Assembly (NCBI RefSeq): GCF_006874645.1
Contig: NZ_CP030082.1
Span: 3,224,001 to 3,288,000 of the forward strand
Direction: 5' to 3'
Source: Bdellovibrio sp. ZAP7
Lineage (GTDB): Bacteria; Bdellovibrionota; Bdellovibrionia; Bdellovibrionales; Bdellovibrionaceae
Length of the DNA: 64,000 nt
Below the pieces are notes generated by a model that was not told the origin of the DNA, made no database searches, and was given only the letters and a program-made list of their open reading frames with translations. The translations under genes were made by a program, and so were the position numbers. Positions 8,087-17,338 of this stretch are shown here, one piece after another (within the stretch, counting starts at the first letter, position 1; every line of letters begins with the position of its first letter).

Positions 8087-11000
8087 ATGTTTTCGAAGTT
8101 TTTCATCAATAGACCGGTATTCTCCTGTGTTATTTCTTTGATCATTATGATTGCCGGGTATGCGTCCATCAAGGCGCTTCCCATATCGCAGTATCCAGAT
8201 ATCGTGCCGCCACAAGTCTCAGTGACGACCAAATATCCAGGCGCCTCCGCCGAAACGATTTCCTCGACCGTCGCGGCTCCCATTGAACAACAAGTCAATG
8301 GGGTCGAAAACATGCTTTACATGCAGTCAACAAACTCATCGAATGGCGACATGATTTTGACTGTAACGTTTGCGATTGGAACAGATCCCGATCAAAATAC
8401 CATCAACGTTAACAACAAAGTGCAAACCGCACTGCCTACACTGCCCGAAGAAGTTCGTCGTCAAGGTGTCACAGTTAAAAAGAAATCTTCGGCAATTTTA
8501 CAGATGATTGGTTTACGTGCGCCCGATCAACGCTATGATTCCGTTTATATCAGTAACTATGCACTGATCAATGTCCTGGACGAAATCAAACGTATCCCTG
8601 GTGTGGGAGACGCCAGTATTTTCGGCGCCCAAGACTATTCTATACGCCTCTGGCTGCAACCCGATCGCATGGCTCAAATGAAAGTCACGGCTACAGACGT
8701 GATCAATGCCGTAAAAGAACAGAACGCACAGTTCGCTGCAGGTAAAGTCGGAGCTGAACCTTTAAACAATCAAGTGGATTTTACTTTTACCGTCACCACT
8801 CAAGGGCGCATGGAAAATCCAAAACAGTTTGAGGACATTATTGTTCGCTCCAACGCTGATGGTTCCAAACTTCGCGTGCGCGACATAGCCCGAGTGGAAT
8901 TGGGCGCCCTGAGTTACGACGTACAAACAAAGTGGAATGGTAAAACAGCGATCGGTATAGGTGTTTATCTGGCACCGGGTGCGAATCAAGTTCAAACCGC
9001 TGACATGGTTAAAGAAACCATGCATAACCTTTCTCAAAAATTTCCACCGGGCCTGGCATACGACATCCCATTCGACACCACAAAATTTATCGAAGTTTCT
9101 ATCGAAGAGGTCATTAACACACTGATGGAAGCAATGATCCTGGTTTTTATCGTGGTGTACTTATTCTTGCAAAGCTGGCGCGCGACTCTTATCCCTTGTC
9201 TGGCAGTTCCAGTTTCCATCATTGGTACATTTGCCGGAATGTATGCCCTTGGATTTTCGATCAATACACTCACACTTTTTGGTCTGGTCTTAGCGATCGG
9301 TCTGGTGGTCGATGATGCGATCGTCGTTCTGGAAAACGTCGAAAGGATTATGCGAACCGAAAAACTCCCCGTGAAAGAAGCAACGATCAAAGCCATGGAA
9401 GAGGTTACCAGTCCCGTTATTGCCATCGTACTCGTTCTGTCAGCGGTATTTATTCCAGTCGCCTTTGTCGGCGGTCTCGCCGGTCAAATGTACAAACAGT
9501 TCGCGATTACCATTGCCGTTTCAGTCGCAATTTCCGGTTTAGTCGCCTTGACCCTGACGCCAGCCCTTTGTGCGATGCTTTTAAAAGAAGAACATCACGA
9601 ACCAAACCGTTTCTTTCGCGGTTTCAATAATACATTCGACAAAATCACTAATGGCTATGTCGCTGGTGTAAAGTTTTTTAATAAACGCCTCTTCATCAGT
9701 GCCGTCTTATTTCTCGCTTGCGTTGGCGGAATTATTGGTATGTTTAAATTAGTGCCGGGAGGTCTCGTACCTGATGAAGACCAGGGTTATGTCTTTGGCA
9801 TTCCTAATCTCCAAGACGGTGCTTCACTTTCCCGAACTGCGGCAGTTTCCGATCAAATGGACAACTACCTAACGAATAATCCCAATATAAAAGACGTGGT
9901 TTCATTATCGGGATTTGATCTGATATCAGGTTCAAATCGAACCAACACAGGCACCAGCTTTATCACTCTTAAAGACTGGAAAGAACGTAAGAATGAAGAT
10001 CAATCAGCGACCGCCATCGTAAGAAATATTATGGGACTAAATCAAGTCATCCGCGATGGCGCCATAATGGCGTTAAGCCCACCTGCCATCGTAGGTATGA
10101 GTACCACTGGTGGTCTTGAATTCTATCTTCAAAATCGAGGCGGTTCCGATAGCAAAACTCTGGCGACAAAAACCAAGCAGTTTATGGATTCACTGCGAAA
10201 CAATCCTGCCATCGGTAATGTGGGTTCCAACTTCAGTGCCAATATCCCACAAATTTACCTGAATCTGGATCGCGAAAAAGCCAAAGCCTATCAGGTACCA
10301 ATCAATACTGTCTTTGATGCTATGTCGGCTACTTTCGGTAGCTATTATATTAACGACTTCAATAAATTTGGACGTACGTTTAAGGTGCAATTGCAGTCAG
10401 AAGGTGAATATCGTTCTCGCCCCGACGATATCCGTAACATCTATGTTCGGTCAGATAATGGCAATATGATCCCCATCACAGCTTTGGTAAATGTTAAAAA
10501 GGTGACGGGGCCTGAGATTGTGGAGCGCTTAAATATCTTTCCTGCGGCTCGTATTCTTGCCAACCCGGCTCCAGGATACAGCTCGGGTCAGGTCATAAAA
10601 GTGGTTGAAGATACTCTTGCGACCTCAAGTCTTGCGGGCGATTACAGCGTTGCATGGACTGGTACGGCCTATCAGGAAAAACTCACAGGCGGTGCTTCAG
10701 CCCAGGTATTCATCTATGCTTTGATCTTCGTGTTTTTAATCTTGGCTGCTCAGTATGAAAAATGGGGTTTACCTTTTTCAGTTTTGTTATCCGTACCCTA
10801 TTCGATTCTAGGTGCCTTGGTGGCCAATTACTTGCGTGGTCTGGCGAATGACGTTTACTTCCAAATCGCTCTTGTAACGCTGATTGGTCTTTCTGCCAAG
10901 AATGCCATTTTGATTGTCGAGTTTGCAGTAGAGAAAATGCACGAAGGACTTAGCATTGCCGATGCTGCGTACGAAGCCGCCAAACTGCGCTTCCGTCCGA

Positions 11001-11251
11001 TCGTAATGACCTCCCTTGCATTTATCCTGGGCGCAGTGCCACTGGCGATCTCCAGCGGTGCGGGCTCTGCCAGCCGTCACTCGATCGGAACAGGGATTAT
11101 TGGGGGAATGCTCGTCAGTACTTTCGTTGCGACCTTCTTTATCCCGATGTTCTTCGTTGTTATCACCGGATTCAAAATTAAAAAATCGGCTAAGAAAGAA
11201 AAAACAACTCCGCAAACTCCACCACCGATGCCAGCAGGAGGACCTTTATGA
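8087..11251 (+). CDS. RND multidrug efflux transporter, HAE1 family inner-membrane pump
   Basis: 1054-residue AcrB/MexB-like proton antiporter, the usual length. The N terminus MFSKFFINRPVFSCVISLI is typical of the family. The proton-relay Asp pair is at 409-410 in GLVVDDAIVVLENVE, and the matching TM10 Lys is Lys938 in LSAKNAILIVEFA, so the proton pathway appears intact. Two large periplasmic loops carry the porter and docking domains. The gene overlaps the outer-membrane channel gene by 4 bp (ATGA), indicating translational coupling. The substrate cannot be read from sequence. The unusual point is its place behind aspT-aspD, which would generate the proton motive force such a pump spends. 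Confidence 0.96.
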   Translation: MFSKFFINRPVFSCVISLIIMIAGYASIKALPISQYPDIVPPQVSVTTKYPGASAETISSTVAAPIEQQVNGVENMLYMQSTNSSNGDMILTVTFAIGTDPDQNTINVNNKVQTALPTLPEEVRRQGVTVKKKSSAILQMIGLRAPDQRYDSVYISNYALINVLDEIKRIPGVGDASIFGAQDYSIRLWLQPDRMAQMKVTATDVINAVKEQNAQFAAGKVGAEPLNNQVDFTFTVTTQGRMENPKQFEDIIVRSNADGSKLRVRDIARVELGALSYDVQTKWNGKTAIGIGVYLAPGANQVQTADMVKETMHNLSQKFPPGLAYDIPFDTTKFIEVSIEEVINTLMEAMILVFIVVYLFLQSWRATLIPCLAVPVSIIGTFAGMYALGFSINTLTLFGLVLAIGLVVDDAIVVLENVERIMRTEKLPVKEATIKAMEEVTSPVIAIVLVLSAVFIPVAFVGGLAGQMYKQFAITIAVSVAISGLVALTLTPALCAMLLKEEHHEPNRFFRGFNNTFDKITNGYVAGVKFFNKRLFISAVLFLACVGGIIGMFKLVPGGLVPDEDQGYVFGIPNLQDGASLSRTAAVSDQMDNYLTNNPNIKDVVSLSGFDLISGSNRTNTGTSFITLKDWKERKNEDQSATAIVRNIMGLNQVIRDGAIMALSPPAIVGMSTTGGLEFYLQNRGGSDSKTLATKTKQFMDSLRNNPAIGNVGSNFSANIPQIYLNLDREKAKAYQVPINTVFDAMSATFGSYYINDFNKFGRTFKVQLQSEGEYRSRPDDIRNIYVRSDNGNMIPITALVNVKKVTGPEIVERLNIFPAARILANPAPGYSSGQVIKVVEDTLATSSLAGDYSVAWTGTAYQEKLTGGASAQVFIYALIFVFLILAAQYEKWGLPFSVLLSVPYSILGALVANYLRGLANDVYFQIALVTLIGLSAKNAILIVEFAVEKMHEGLSIADAAYEAAKLRFRPIVMTSLAFILGAVPLAISSGAGSASRHSIGTGIIGGMLVSTFVATFFIPMFFVVITGFKIKKSAKKEKTTPQTPPPMPAGGPL

Positions 11252-12675
11252 AGAAACGATGGCTCATCGCAGGTCTTAGCACATATGGATTCTTATGTGC
11301 CTGTGCCGTGGGACCGGATTATAAACGCCCCACGGAAAATCTTCCGTCTGCCCTGTTCGCTAATTCTACAGAGCAAAACATTGAACTGGGATGGTGGCGG
11401 CAGTTTGGTGACGGAACATTAGATAAAATGATTCAATTAGCTTTCGAGCACAATTTGGATCTTGAATTGGCTTTAGCCAGAGTCGATGAAGCCCGGGCGC
11501 GCCTGGGAATTTCCAAATCCCAATACTTTCCTAGCTTAGATTTACGGGGTTCTGCCATCAGGGAAAAGGTCACTGAAACGGGCATGACGCCGATTCCGCA
11601 GGGAACTGACAGCGTCGGGAACAGCTTCCTTTTAGGATTGAGTCTAAGTTATGAAATCGATTTGTGGGGCAAAATCCGTCGCAGTAACGAATCTGCCAAG
11701 GCTCAGTTACTAAGTGCAGACTACAACCGCGCCAATGTGCAGTTGACCCTTCTTAGCCAAGTAGTCAGCGGATACTTTGCTTTGCGCTCTTTGGATCTGC
11801 AGCACGCGATTGCCCAGGACACCTTAAAATCGCGCATTGCTTCTTATGAATTGATGTTTAGACGTTTCAAGGGCGGAATTGGTTCAGAACTAGATGCCCG
11901 ACAGTCGGAATCAGAAATGCGTTCGGCTGAGGCCACTGTTTCGAAACTGGATGATCAGATTTCCAGAGCAGAAAGTTTTCTATCAGTCCTAATTGGCAAA
12001 AATCCCAAGGAGATTATAGAAACCCCTTTAGCTCGTGGCCGTAAACTGGATGAGATCGTGATGCCGCCACAGTTGCCCTCTTCGCTTCCGTCTTCGCTAA
12101 TGGAGCGACGACCTGATATTTTAGCAGCAGAGCAGAATCTGGTCTCGGCCAACGCTTTGATTGGTGTTGCGAAGGCATATTACTTTCCGAGCATTTCTCT
12201 AGGGGGAATATTCGGTTATGAAAGTTCTGAACTGAAAAATCTTTTCAATAACAGCTCTCAAACCTGGGGTTACGGAGCCAGCATCTCAATGCCTATCTTC
12301 AATGGTGGCAGAACAGGGTATTTGGTTGAAGCGGCAACGGCTCAACAGAAAGCCGCCGAGGTTCAATATCGCCAGGCGATTCAAAATGCCTTTGTCGAAG
12401 TCAGAAATGCTTTAAAAACGTATCAATCTTACGGTGATGTGGTGGAAGCCCAAAGAAAACAAGTCGTCGCCCTTGAAAGAAATCTTTATCTTGCTCAATT
12501 ACGTTATAAGAACGGTCAATCACCTTATCTGGAAGTTCTAGATGCTGAAAGGAATTTGTTTGCCGTGCAATTGGATTTGGTAAAATCCCAACAATCTCGA
12601 CTGGTGTCCGTCGTAGACTTGTATAAATCTTTAGGTGGAGGCTGGAAGGCTGACATGAAGACGTCCTCTCAATAG
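11248..12675 (+). CDS. RND outer-membrane channel lipoprotein (OprM/NodT family)
   Basis: 475-residue TolC-type outer-membrane factor. The N terminus FLCACAVGPDYKRP is the classic NodT/OprM lipoprotein start, with lipidation at the Cys preceding AVGPDY. Two repeats of the outer-membrane efflux domain follow (about 60-250 and 270-465), rich in long amphipathic helices; both contain the Y-F-P-S motif (SKSQYFPSLDLRGS and AKAYYFPSISLGG). It starts inside the pump's stop codon. Its own stop codon lies within the loop of a hairpin terminator, which closes the five-gene run. Confidence 0.95.
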   Translation: MKKRWLIAGLSTYGFLCACAVGPDYKRPTENLPSALFANSTEQNIELGWWRQFGDGTLDKMIQLAFEHNLDLELALARVDEARARLGISKSQYFPSLDLRGSAIREKVTETGMTPIPQGTDSVGNSFLLGLSLSYEIDLWGKIRRSNESAKAQLLSADYNRANVQLTLLSQVVSGYFALRSLDLQHAIAQDTLKSRIASYELMFRRFKGGIGSELDARQSESEMRSAEATVSKLDDQISRAESFLSVLIGKNPKEIIETPLARGRKLDEIVMPPQLPSSLPSSLMERRPDILAAEQNLVSANALIGVAKAYYFPSISLGGIFGYESSELKNLFNNSSQTWGYGASISMPIFNGGRTGYLVEAATAQQKAAEVQYRQAIQNAFVEVRNALKTYQSYGDVVEAQRKQVVALERNLYLAQLRYKNGQSPYLEVLDAERNLFAVQLDLVKSQQSRLVSVVDLYKSLGGGWKADMKTSSQ

Positions 12676-12685
12676 GGACGTCTTC
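12657..12685 (+). terminator. Intrinsic terminator of the aspT-aspD-RND unit
   Basis: Inverted repeat GAAGACGTCC / GGGACGTCTTC (one G.T-type mismatch) followed by a short T-rich tail. The channel gene's stop codon is in the loop, so the last codons and the terminator overlap. Confidence 0.75.
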
Positions 12686-12699
12686 TTTAAGTTTCTCTT

Positions 12700-13758
12700 T
12701 TAATACTTCTCGAACATTTCTTGAACTTTCTTTGGATCGCTTGTTTTCGTCAAAGCTAACTGAGCCAACACACGAGACTTAGCCGGATTGAACTCTCCTG
12801 AAGCCACAAACCCCGCTTTGTCATCATCAACTTCGTTATTGCGAAGAACTAAGCCAGTTGGTAACCGAGTGCTTCGAACTACCAGCAAACCATTTTTCTT
12901 TTGCAGTCTTTCCAAAATCGTCAATGAAGCCTGGTTCATATTGCCATCACCAACCCCAGCCACGACGATACCTTTGGCTCCTGACTTTACTGCAGATTCA
13001 ATCAAGTCCGGAGACATATTGGAATGAGCATAGATGATGTCCACTCTTGGAAGATTCTTGAGTGAAACACCTGCGAATTCAGATCCTGAAGTGTGCTTTT
13101 TGTTGGAAGATTCAAACCAAGAAATTTTGCCGGTGTTGATGTACCCCTCGGGGCCGCGCTCAGGACTGTGGAATGTTTCCACGTTCGTCGTATTCATTTT
13201 TTCCACGGCCCGTGCCTGGTGAATTTCGTCATTCATCACAACCAGAACACCACGTTTTTTTGCTCCAGGACTCGCCGCCACCGCGACTGCATTATACAAA
13301 TTGCCGGGACCATCTGCACTGATCGCTGTTGCCGGTCTCATCGAACCGACCAACACAACTGGCTTATCGCTTTTAACCACAAGATTTAAAAAGAATGCCG
13401 TTTCTTCCATCGTGTCTGTACCATGAGTGATGACTACACCGTCAGCATCCGATTTCAAAACTTCGTTCACACGTTTCGCAAGCTTCAACCAAACTTCGTC
13501 ACTCATATCCTGGCTTCCGATATTAGCCACTTGCTCTCCTGTAAGAGTTGCAAGGTCGCCCATATTCGGAACTGCCGCGATCAGGTCTTCGACCTTGAAA
13601 GTACCTGACTTATACCCGTACTCGCCGGCTTTCATTTGCGCACCGGCAATCGTTCCACCCGTCGCCAGAATGTGGATCTTCATTTTCTTATCAGCAGCAA
13701 AGCTGCTGCTGGTGAAAATAAGGATCGACATAAAAACATATCCTATTGTTAGTTTCAT
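12700..13758 (-). CDS. ansB: Periplasmic L-asparaginase, type II
   Basis: 352-residue exported asparaginase hydrolysing L-asparagine to L-aspartate and ammonia. A signal peptide covers about 1-21. The two active-site signatures are intact: ATGGTIAG with the nucleophilic Thr36, and THGTDTMEET (111-120) with the Thr-Asp pair. A catalytic-type Lys lies in the PVVLVGSMRP-to-NDEIHQAR region. The gene lies 25 bp after a DcaP-like porin gene on the same strand, and the two are very probably an operon. Its product, aspartate, is the substrate of the AspT/AspD pair encoded by the facing operon, which suggests a shared nutritional route. Activity on glutamine is possible, as in other type II enzymes. 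Confidence 0.93.
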   Translation of the reverse strand: MKLTIGYVFMSILIFTSSSFAADKKMKIHILATGGTIAGAQMKAGEYGYKSGTFKVEDLIAAVPNMGDLATLTGEQVANIGSQDMSDEVWLKLAKRVNEVLKSDADGVVITHGTDTMEETAFFLNLVVKSDKPVVLVGSMRPATAISADGPGNLYNAVAVAASPGAKKRGVLVVMNDEIHQARAVEKMNTTNVETFHSPERGPEGYINTGKISWFESSNKKHTSGSEFAGVSLKNLPRVDIIYAHSNMSPDLIESAVKSGAKGIVVAGVGDGNMNQASLTILERLQKKNGLLVVRSTRLPTGLVLRNNEVDDDKAGFVASGEFNPAKSRVLAQLALTKTSDPKKVQEMFEKY

Positions 13759-13783
13759 ATCCTCTCCTTGGATTTATCTGTTC

Positions 13784-14962
13784 TTATTTAAAATCTAAGC
13801 TTGAAAAGCTATACTTCATGGTAATTTGAATACGTTGATCATGAGTTGTCGTATCATCCTTACTCATGCGACTTCCCCACAGAAATTCTCCACCGTACAT
13901 GAAGTTTTTAACTGGAGTTGAAACCAAATTGATCGAAGCATATTGACCACGTTTGAAGGCATCGTCGTTTTGCAAATCTGTGTTCTTAACTTCACTTTGT
14001 GAAAAACCAATCGTCGACATCAACTTTTCATTCCAATTGTGATCGTAATAAACAAGGAATGCTGTCAATGGAACGACCTTTACCGAAAGATTTCCTAATG
14101 ATCCTTCGGGCCCCATATCCGTCCCACCGTCATTCATATAACTTGCGATACCTTCACCTGTAACCACTCCGGCCATAATTTTCCCAGAGCCCGTCTTAAC
14201 ACTTCCGGTAACATCTACGCCCCAACCCGTTTTACTGTCACTTGGTTCATGATTACCAGTTTTAGTCTCAAATCCCACTTGTCTGACGATGCCAGCAATT
14301 TGAAAATGCCCCCAATCGCCAGCTGACTTCCACTGCGCGGTGAGGTCTGGCAACTTTTCATCTTTTTGAGCGTTGGTGACAACATCCGGGTCAATAGTTC
14401 TAACTTGTCCTGGATCAATATCGTCGCCTGGTCTTTCAATGGCTATCGACAAGGATTGATTCCCACGCATCGGAGTCCAACGAATTTGTGGATTACGGTA
14501 AAAGGCCATACCAATCGGCCCCCAATAATCGAGCATGTTCGGAAAGATGTCTCCGTCCATGAACAGTGAATTCGTTTGACCGGCAAGCCAACTACCCCAC
14601 TGACCATAAGCATGACGCAAACGAGGTGTCGTCTGACCTTCATCAGATCCCACTCCGAAAAAGTCGAATTCTAATCTCGTGAAAAGATCTTCACCGCTTA
14701 ATGGAAGCCAGGTTTGTATACCCAAGCGGCTTTGTTTGGCACTGAGTGAAGCTTGTCCATCACTACCATAGGCACCGTCGGTAGGCGCGATTTTGGATGG
14801 GCGTAAAGTGTCCTGCCACTTCGGATCAACGCGGTTAAAATCTTGAATATAATCAAGTTGCGTAAAACCATAGATTTCAAGTTTTGCTTCGGCCTGCGCA
14901 TAGGATGCAAATCCCATCGCAATCAGACCTATTCCCAATGCCCTTCTTATAAACGCATTCAT
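13784..14962 (-). CDS. DcaP-like outer-membrane porin
   Basis: 392-residue outer-membrane beta-barrel resembling DcaP-type trimeric porins. A signal peptide ends at YAQA (about 24), then YGFTQLDYIQDF and TLRPSKIAP, a block typical of DcaP proteins. Alternating aromatic strands run to a final MKYSFSSLDFK. The N-terminal coiled coil of some DcaP proteins is absent. An AGGAG site precedes the ATG. DcaP relatives favour anionic or dicarboxylate substrates (family knowledge), and the asparaginase gene 25 bp downstream hints that the porin feeds amino acids to the periplasm. Substrate specificity is inference. Confidence 0.8.
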   Translation of the reverse strand: MNAFIRRALGIGLIAMGFASYAQAEAKLEIYGFTQLDYIQDFNRVDPKWQDTLRPSKIAPTDGAYGSDGQASLSAKQSRLGIQTWLPLSGEDLFTRLEFDFFGVGSDEGQTTPRLRHAYGQWGSWLAGQTNSLFMDGDIFPNMLDYWGPIGMAFYRNPQIRWTPMRGNQSLSIAIERPGDDIDPGQVRTIDPDVVTNAQKDEKLPDLTAQWKSAGDWGHFQIAGIVRQVGFETKTGNHEPSDSKTGWGVDVTGSVKTGSGKIMAGVVTGEGIASYMNDGGTDMGPEGSLGNLSVKVVPLTAFLVYYDHNWNEKLMSTIGFSQSEVKNTDLQNDDAFKRGQYASINLVSTPVKNFMYGGEFLWGSRMSKDDTTTHDQRIQITMKYSFSSLDFK

Positions 14963-15074
14963 GCTCAGCTCCTAAAAGGTGAGGTTGTTATGATTCTGAA
15001 TTTTTGCCGTAAAATATTTCTAGCACTTAAACTTTCCACCAGCATGGCAATCCGTAGCGCCTGCACAAAAACAT

Positions 15075-17249
15075 CTAAAACTGTTTGCCCAACATGAAAT
15101 AACAGCTCCACGTTTTATTATCCCCATAGGCTGCCGCCAGATACATCGGCCCCAGAATACTGTCGTACGCTAGATATCCCGTTCCCGACACATGCCACTC
15201 GTCCGCAATTTTTTTGTCAAAATAGTTGAAGACCCGCCCTGTTTCCAGAGCAGCTCCCCAATAGCTTCCCGATAAAAAAGGCATGCGCCGATAGTATTGA
15301 ACGGATCCATAAGCGAACTGATCCCCTATCAACTCTTGATAACGATAACTCGAAAGATTCAAAAAACCTCCCAGCCAACTGACATCCGCGAGCACTCCAT
15401 TATCACCAGTGGAAGTTTGTCCTTTCAGTGTGAATTGAAATACCCCTTTGCCCGCGGTCATAGCGCCACGGAAGGTCAAGCCATACAATCCATAATTATC
15501 GATGTCCTCCGAGGCGCCGATTGAATAGTATCCATAAAGATCCAAATAGGCCCCGGTTGAAGGAAAGAAATAATTATCAAGCTGATCATAAAAGAAGTTG
15601 AAGCGAAGACCGTAATCATCGGTGCGCGAATTGGGAAGAATAGATGAACCAATATTCCTTGAAGCACTGTACTCATTAAAAGCTGGACCAAATCGGAACT
15701 CTCCAATTTCGGATCCGACTCCCACGTCAGCCCCAAATGACAATTTCGAATACTTGTACTTTGCGACTTCATCGCCTTCTTGCCACAAAGCCAAAGGGAT
15801 TCGGTAATATCGGAAATATGGAGCGACAAAGCCATTCCCACCCGCCGTTGTGGGTTGATAGAACTCAGTATAGAACATCGAGGAATTACCCATTTGCAGA
15901 ATGCTCTTCCATTCGGCCCCTAAGCTATTTATCCAAGTTCTGCGATACATTGCCGTTAAATTCCAAGGATAGGAACTCTCAAAATCAGTTCCCAGACTTA
16001 AACCAAAATTCAAGTAATTGGGTCCCCAGTTTTTTTGCACCGGCAAAACCAACAGATCCTGGCCCGCGCCGCTGTCATAAAGCTCGTAATCAAGCTGACT
16101 GAAATCCCCGGTCGCATAAAGCTGAGTCAGCTGATCATGAAATTTGTCAATGTTCAGATTTACACCCGTGGGAACTTTAAGCTCGTCCTTAAGAGTCGCA
16201 GCATTCACCCAACCACTATCGGCAACAGTGACTTTTTGAATAGGTTTGGGTTTCAACTTTTTGCTGATGCGATTTGTGGCCCAAGCAGCATATTCTTTCT
16301 CTGATACCGAGTATCGACGCAAAGAGGGCAATGCTTTCATTGCAGCCACTCTTCCAACCTCGATCAATTTGTCACTTTGATCAAAGTCCATGGATCCCAA
16401 AGCATCAAACTGAGGAGCGATAAAAACGTCTTTATCTTTCAATCCCGCCACTTGAGGTCTTACGTTTTGGATCATCATCAAACGCGTGTATTGATCCATC
16501 ACCGAGAAAATTCCGGTGATTTCTCCTTGAGATAAGGGGGCAGCTCCAACATCAATTGCGATGACCACGTCAGCGCACATGTTTCTTACGACATCCACAG
16601 GAAGATTTCGAACCAATCCTCCGTCGGCCAAAATATGTCCTTTAGATGGCACAGACGGAAATATTCCTGGTACCGCCATACTCGCGCGCAGGGCGGTGAC
16701 CAAATCTCCATCCTTCATGATCACCATGTCCCCCGTCGCCAGATCCGTTGCAATGGCGCGATAGGGAATAGGCAGACTATCAAAGTTCGCGACAGTTCCG
16801 CCGTAGGTAAGATTGCGAAGGAAGTACTCAATCTCTTGCGTACTGATGGCAGCGAGAGGAAGTTTTAATTGACCACCATCAGCAAGTCCGACTTCAACAC
16901 CCAACATTGAAAGTTTATCATCTTGTTTACGACGGAATGGATAAGCTTGCCTTGGCGCTTTTGCCAAAAACATATTTCCCCAATTGGCGTCACTGATTTG
17001 TTTACGCATTTCCTCGGGGGTTGCGCCCACAGCATAGGAAGCACCAACGAGGGAACCAATGCTGGTCCCGGCGATGCAATCAACGGGAATTCTGTTTTCC
17101 TCAAGAACTTTGATAATACCGACGTGTGCAATGCCTCGAGCCCCGCCACCACCGAGGACTAAGCCAATCTTAGGTCTTCGATTTTCAGCAGCCCATGAAT
17201 TGACGGTAAAGATCAAAGTCATCAGGCCTAGCACATAGAATTTTCTCAT
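15075..17249 (-). CDS. Patatin-like phospholipase with C-terminal Omp85 barrel (PlpD type)
   Basis: 724-residue type Vd autotransporter candidate: signal peptide (1-21), patatin lipase domain, POTRA-like module and a surface-antigen beta-barrel. The lipase has the oxyanion motif GGGGARG (33-39), nucleophile GTSIG with Ser63, and the dyad Asp in DGG (209-211), so it should be an active serine lipase or phospholipase A. The barrel occupies roughly 400-724 and ends in Phe, as outer-membrane proteins do. In a predator such an enzyme could attack prey membranes (inference). It is divergent from the YiiX-like hydrolase gene, with about 90 bp between them. The ribosome binding site is weak. Confidence 0.92.
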   Translation of the reverse strand: MRKFYVLGLMTLIFTVNSWAAENRRPKIGLVLGGGGARGIAHVGIIKVLEENRIPVDCIAGTSIGSLVGASYAVGATPEEMRKQISDANWGNMFLAKAPRQAYPFRRKQDDKLSMLGVEVGLADGGQLKLPLAAISTQEIEYFLRNLTYGGTVANFDSLPIPYRAIATDLATGDMVIMKDGDLVTALRASMAVPGIFPSVPSKGHILADGGLVRNLPVDVVRNMCADVVIAIDVGAAPLSQGEITGIFSVMDQYTRLMMIQNVRPQVAGLKDKDVFIAPQFDALGSMDFDQSDKLIEVGRVAAMKALPSLRRYSVSEKEYAAWATNRISKKLKPKPIQKVTVADSGWVNAATLKDELKVPTGVNLNIDKFHDQLTQLYATGDFSQLDYELYDSGAGQDLLVLPVQKNWGPNYLNFGLSLGTDFESSYPWNLTAMYRRTWINSLGAEWKSILQMGNSSMFYTEFYQPTTAGGNGFVAPYFRYYRIPLALWQEGDEVAKYKYSKLSFGADVGVGSEIGEFRFGPAFNEYSASRNIGSSILPNSRTDDYGLRFNFFYDQLDNYFFPSTGAYLDLYGYYSIGASEDIDNYGLYGLTFRGAMTAGKGVFQFTLKGQTSTGDNGVLADVSWLGGFLNLSSYRYQELIGDQFAYGSVQYYRRMPFLSGSYWGAALETGRVFNYFDKKIADEWHVSGTGYLAYDSILGPMYLAAAYGDNKTWSCYFMLGKQF

Positions 17250-17338
17250 GTTACAAAGGGTGACACCAGAAAACGGTTTTCTCTTCAGAATTCTAATTCG
17301 TCTGCGAACATACAGACGCCATTGAATTGAGAGGTCTC

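Noticed and set aside
10808-11215. Minus-strand open frame opposite the RND pump C terminus
   Set aside because: Shadow frame within a full-length conserved HAE1 gene; no ribosome binding site.
13784-14962. DcaP-like gene as an OprD/OprP porin
   Set aside because: The YGFTQLDYIQDF and LRPSKI blocks match DcaP better, and OprP-type polyphosphate features are absent.
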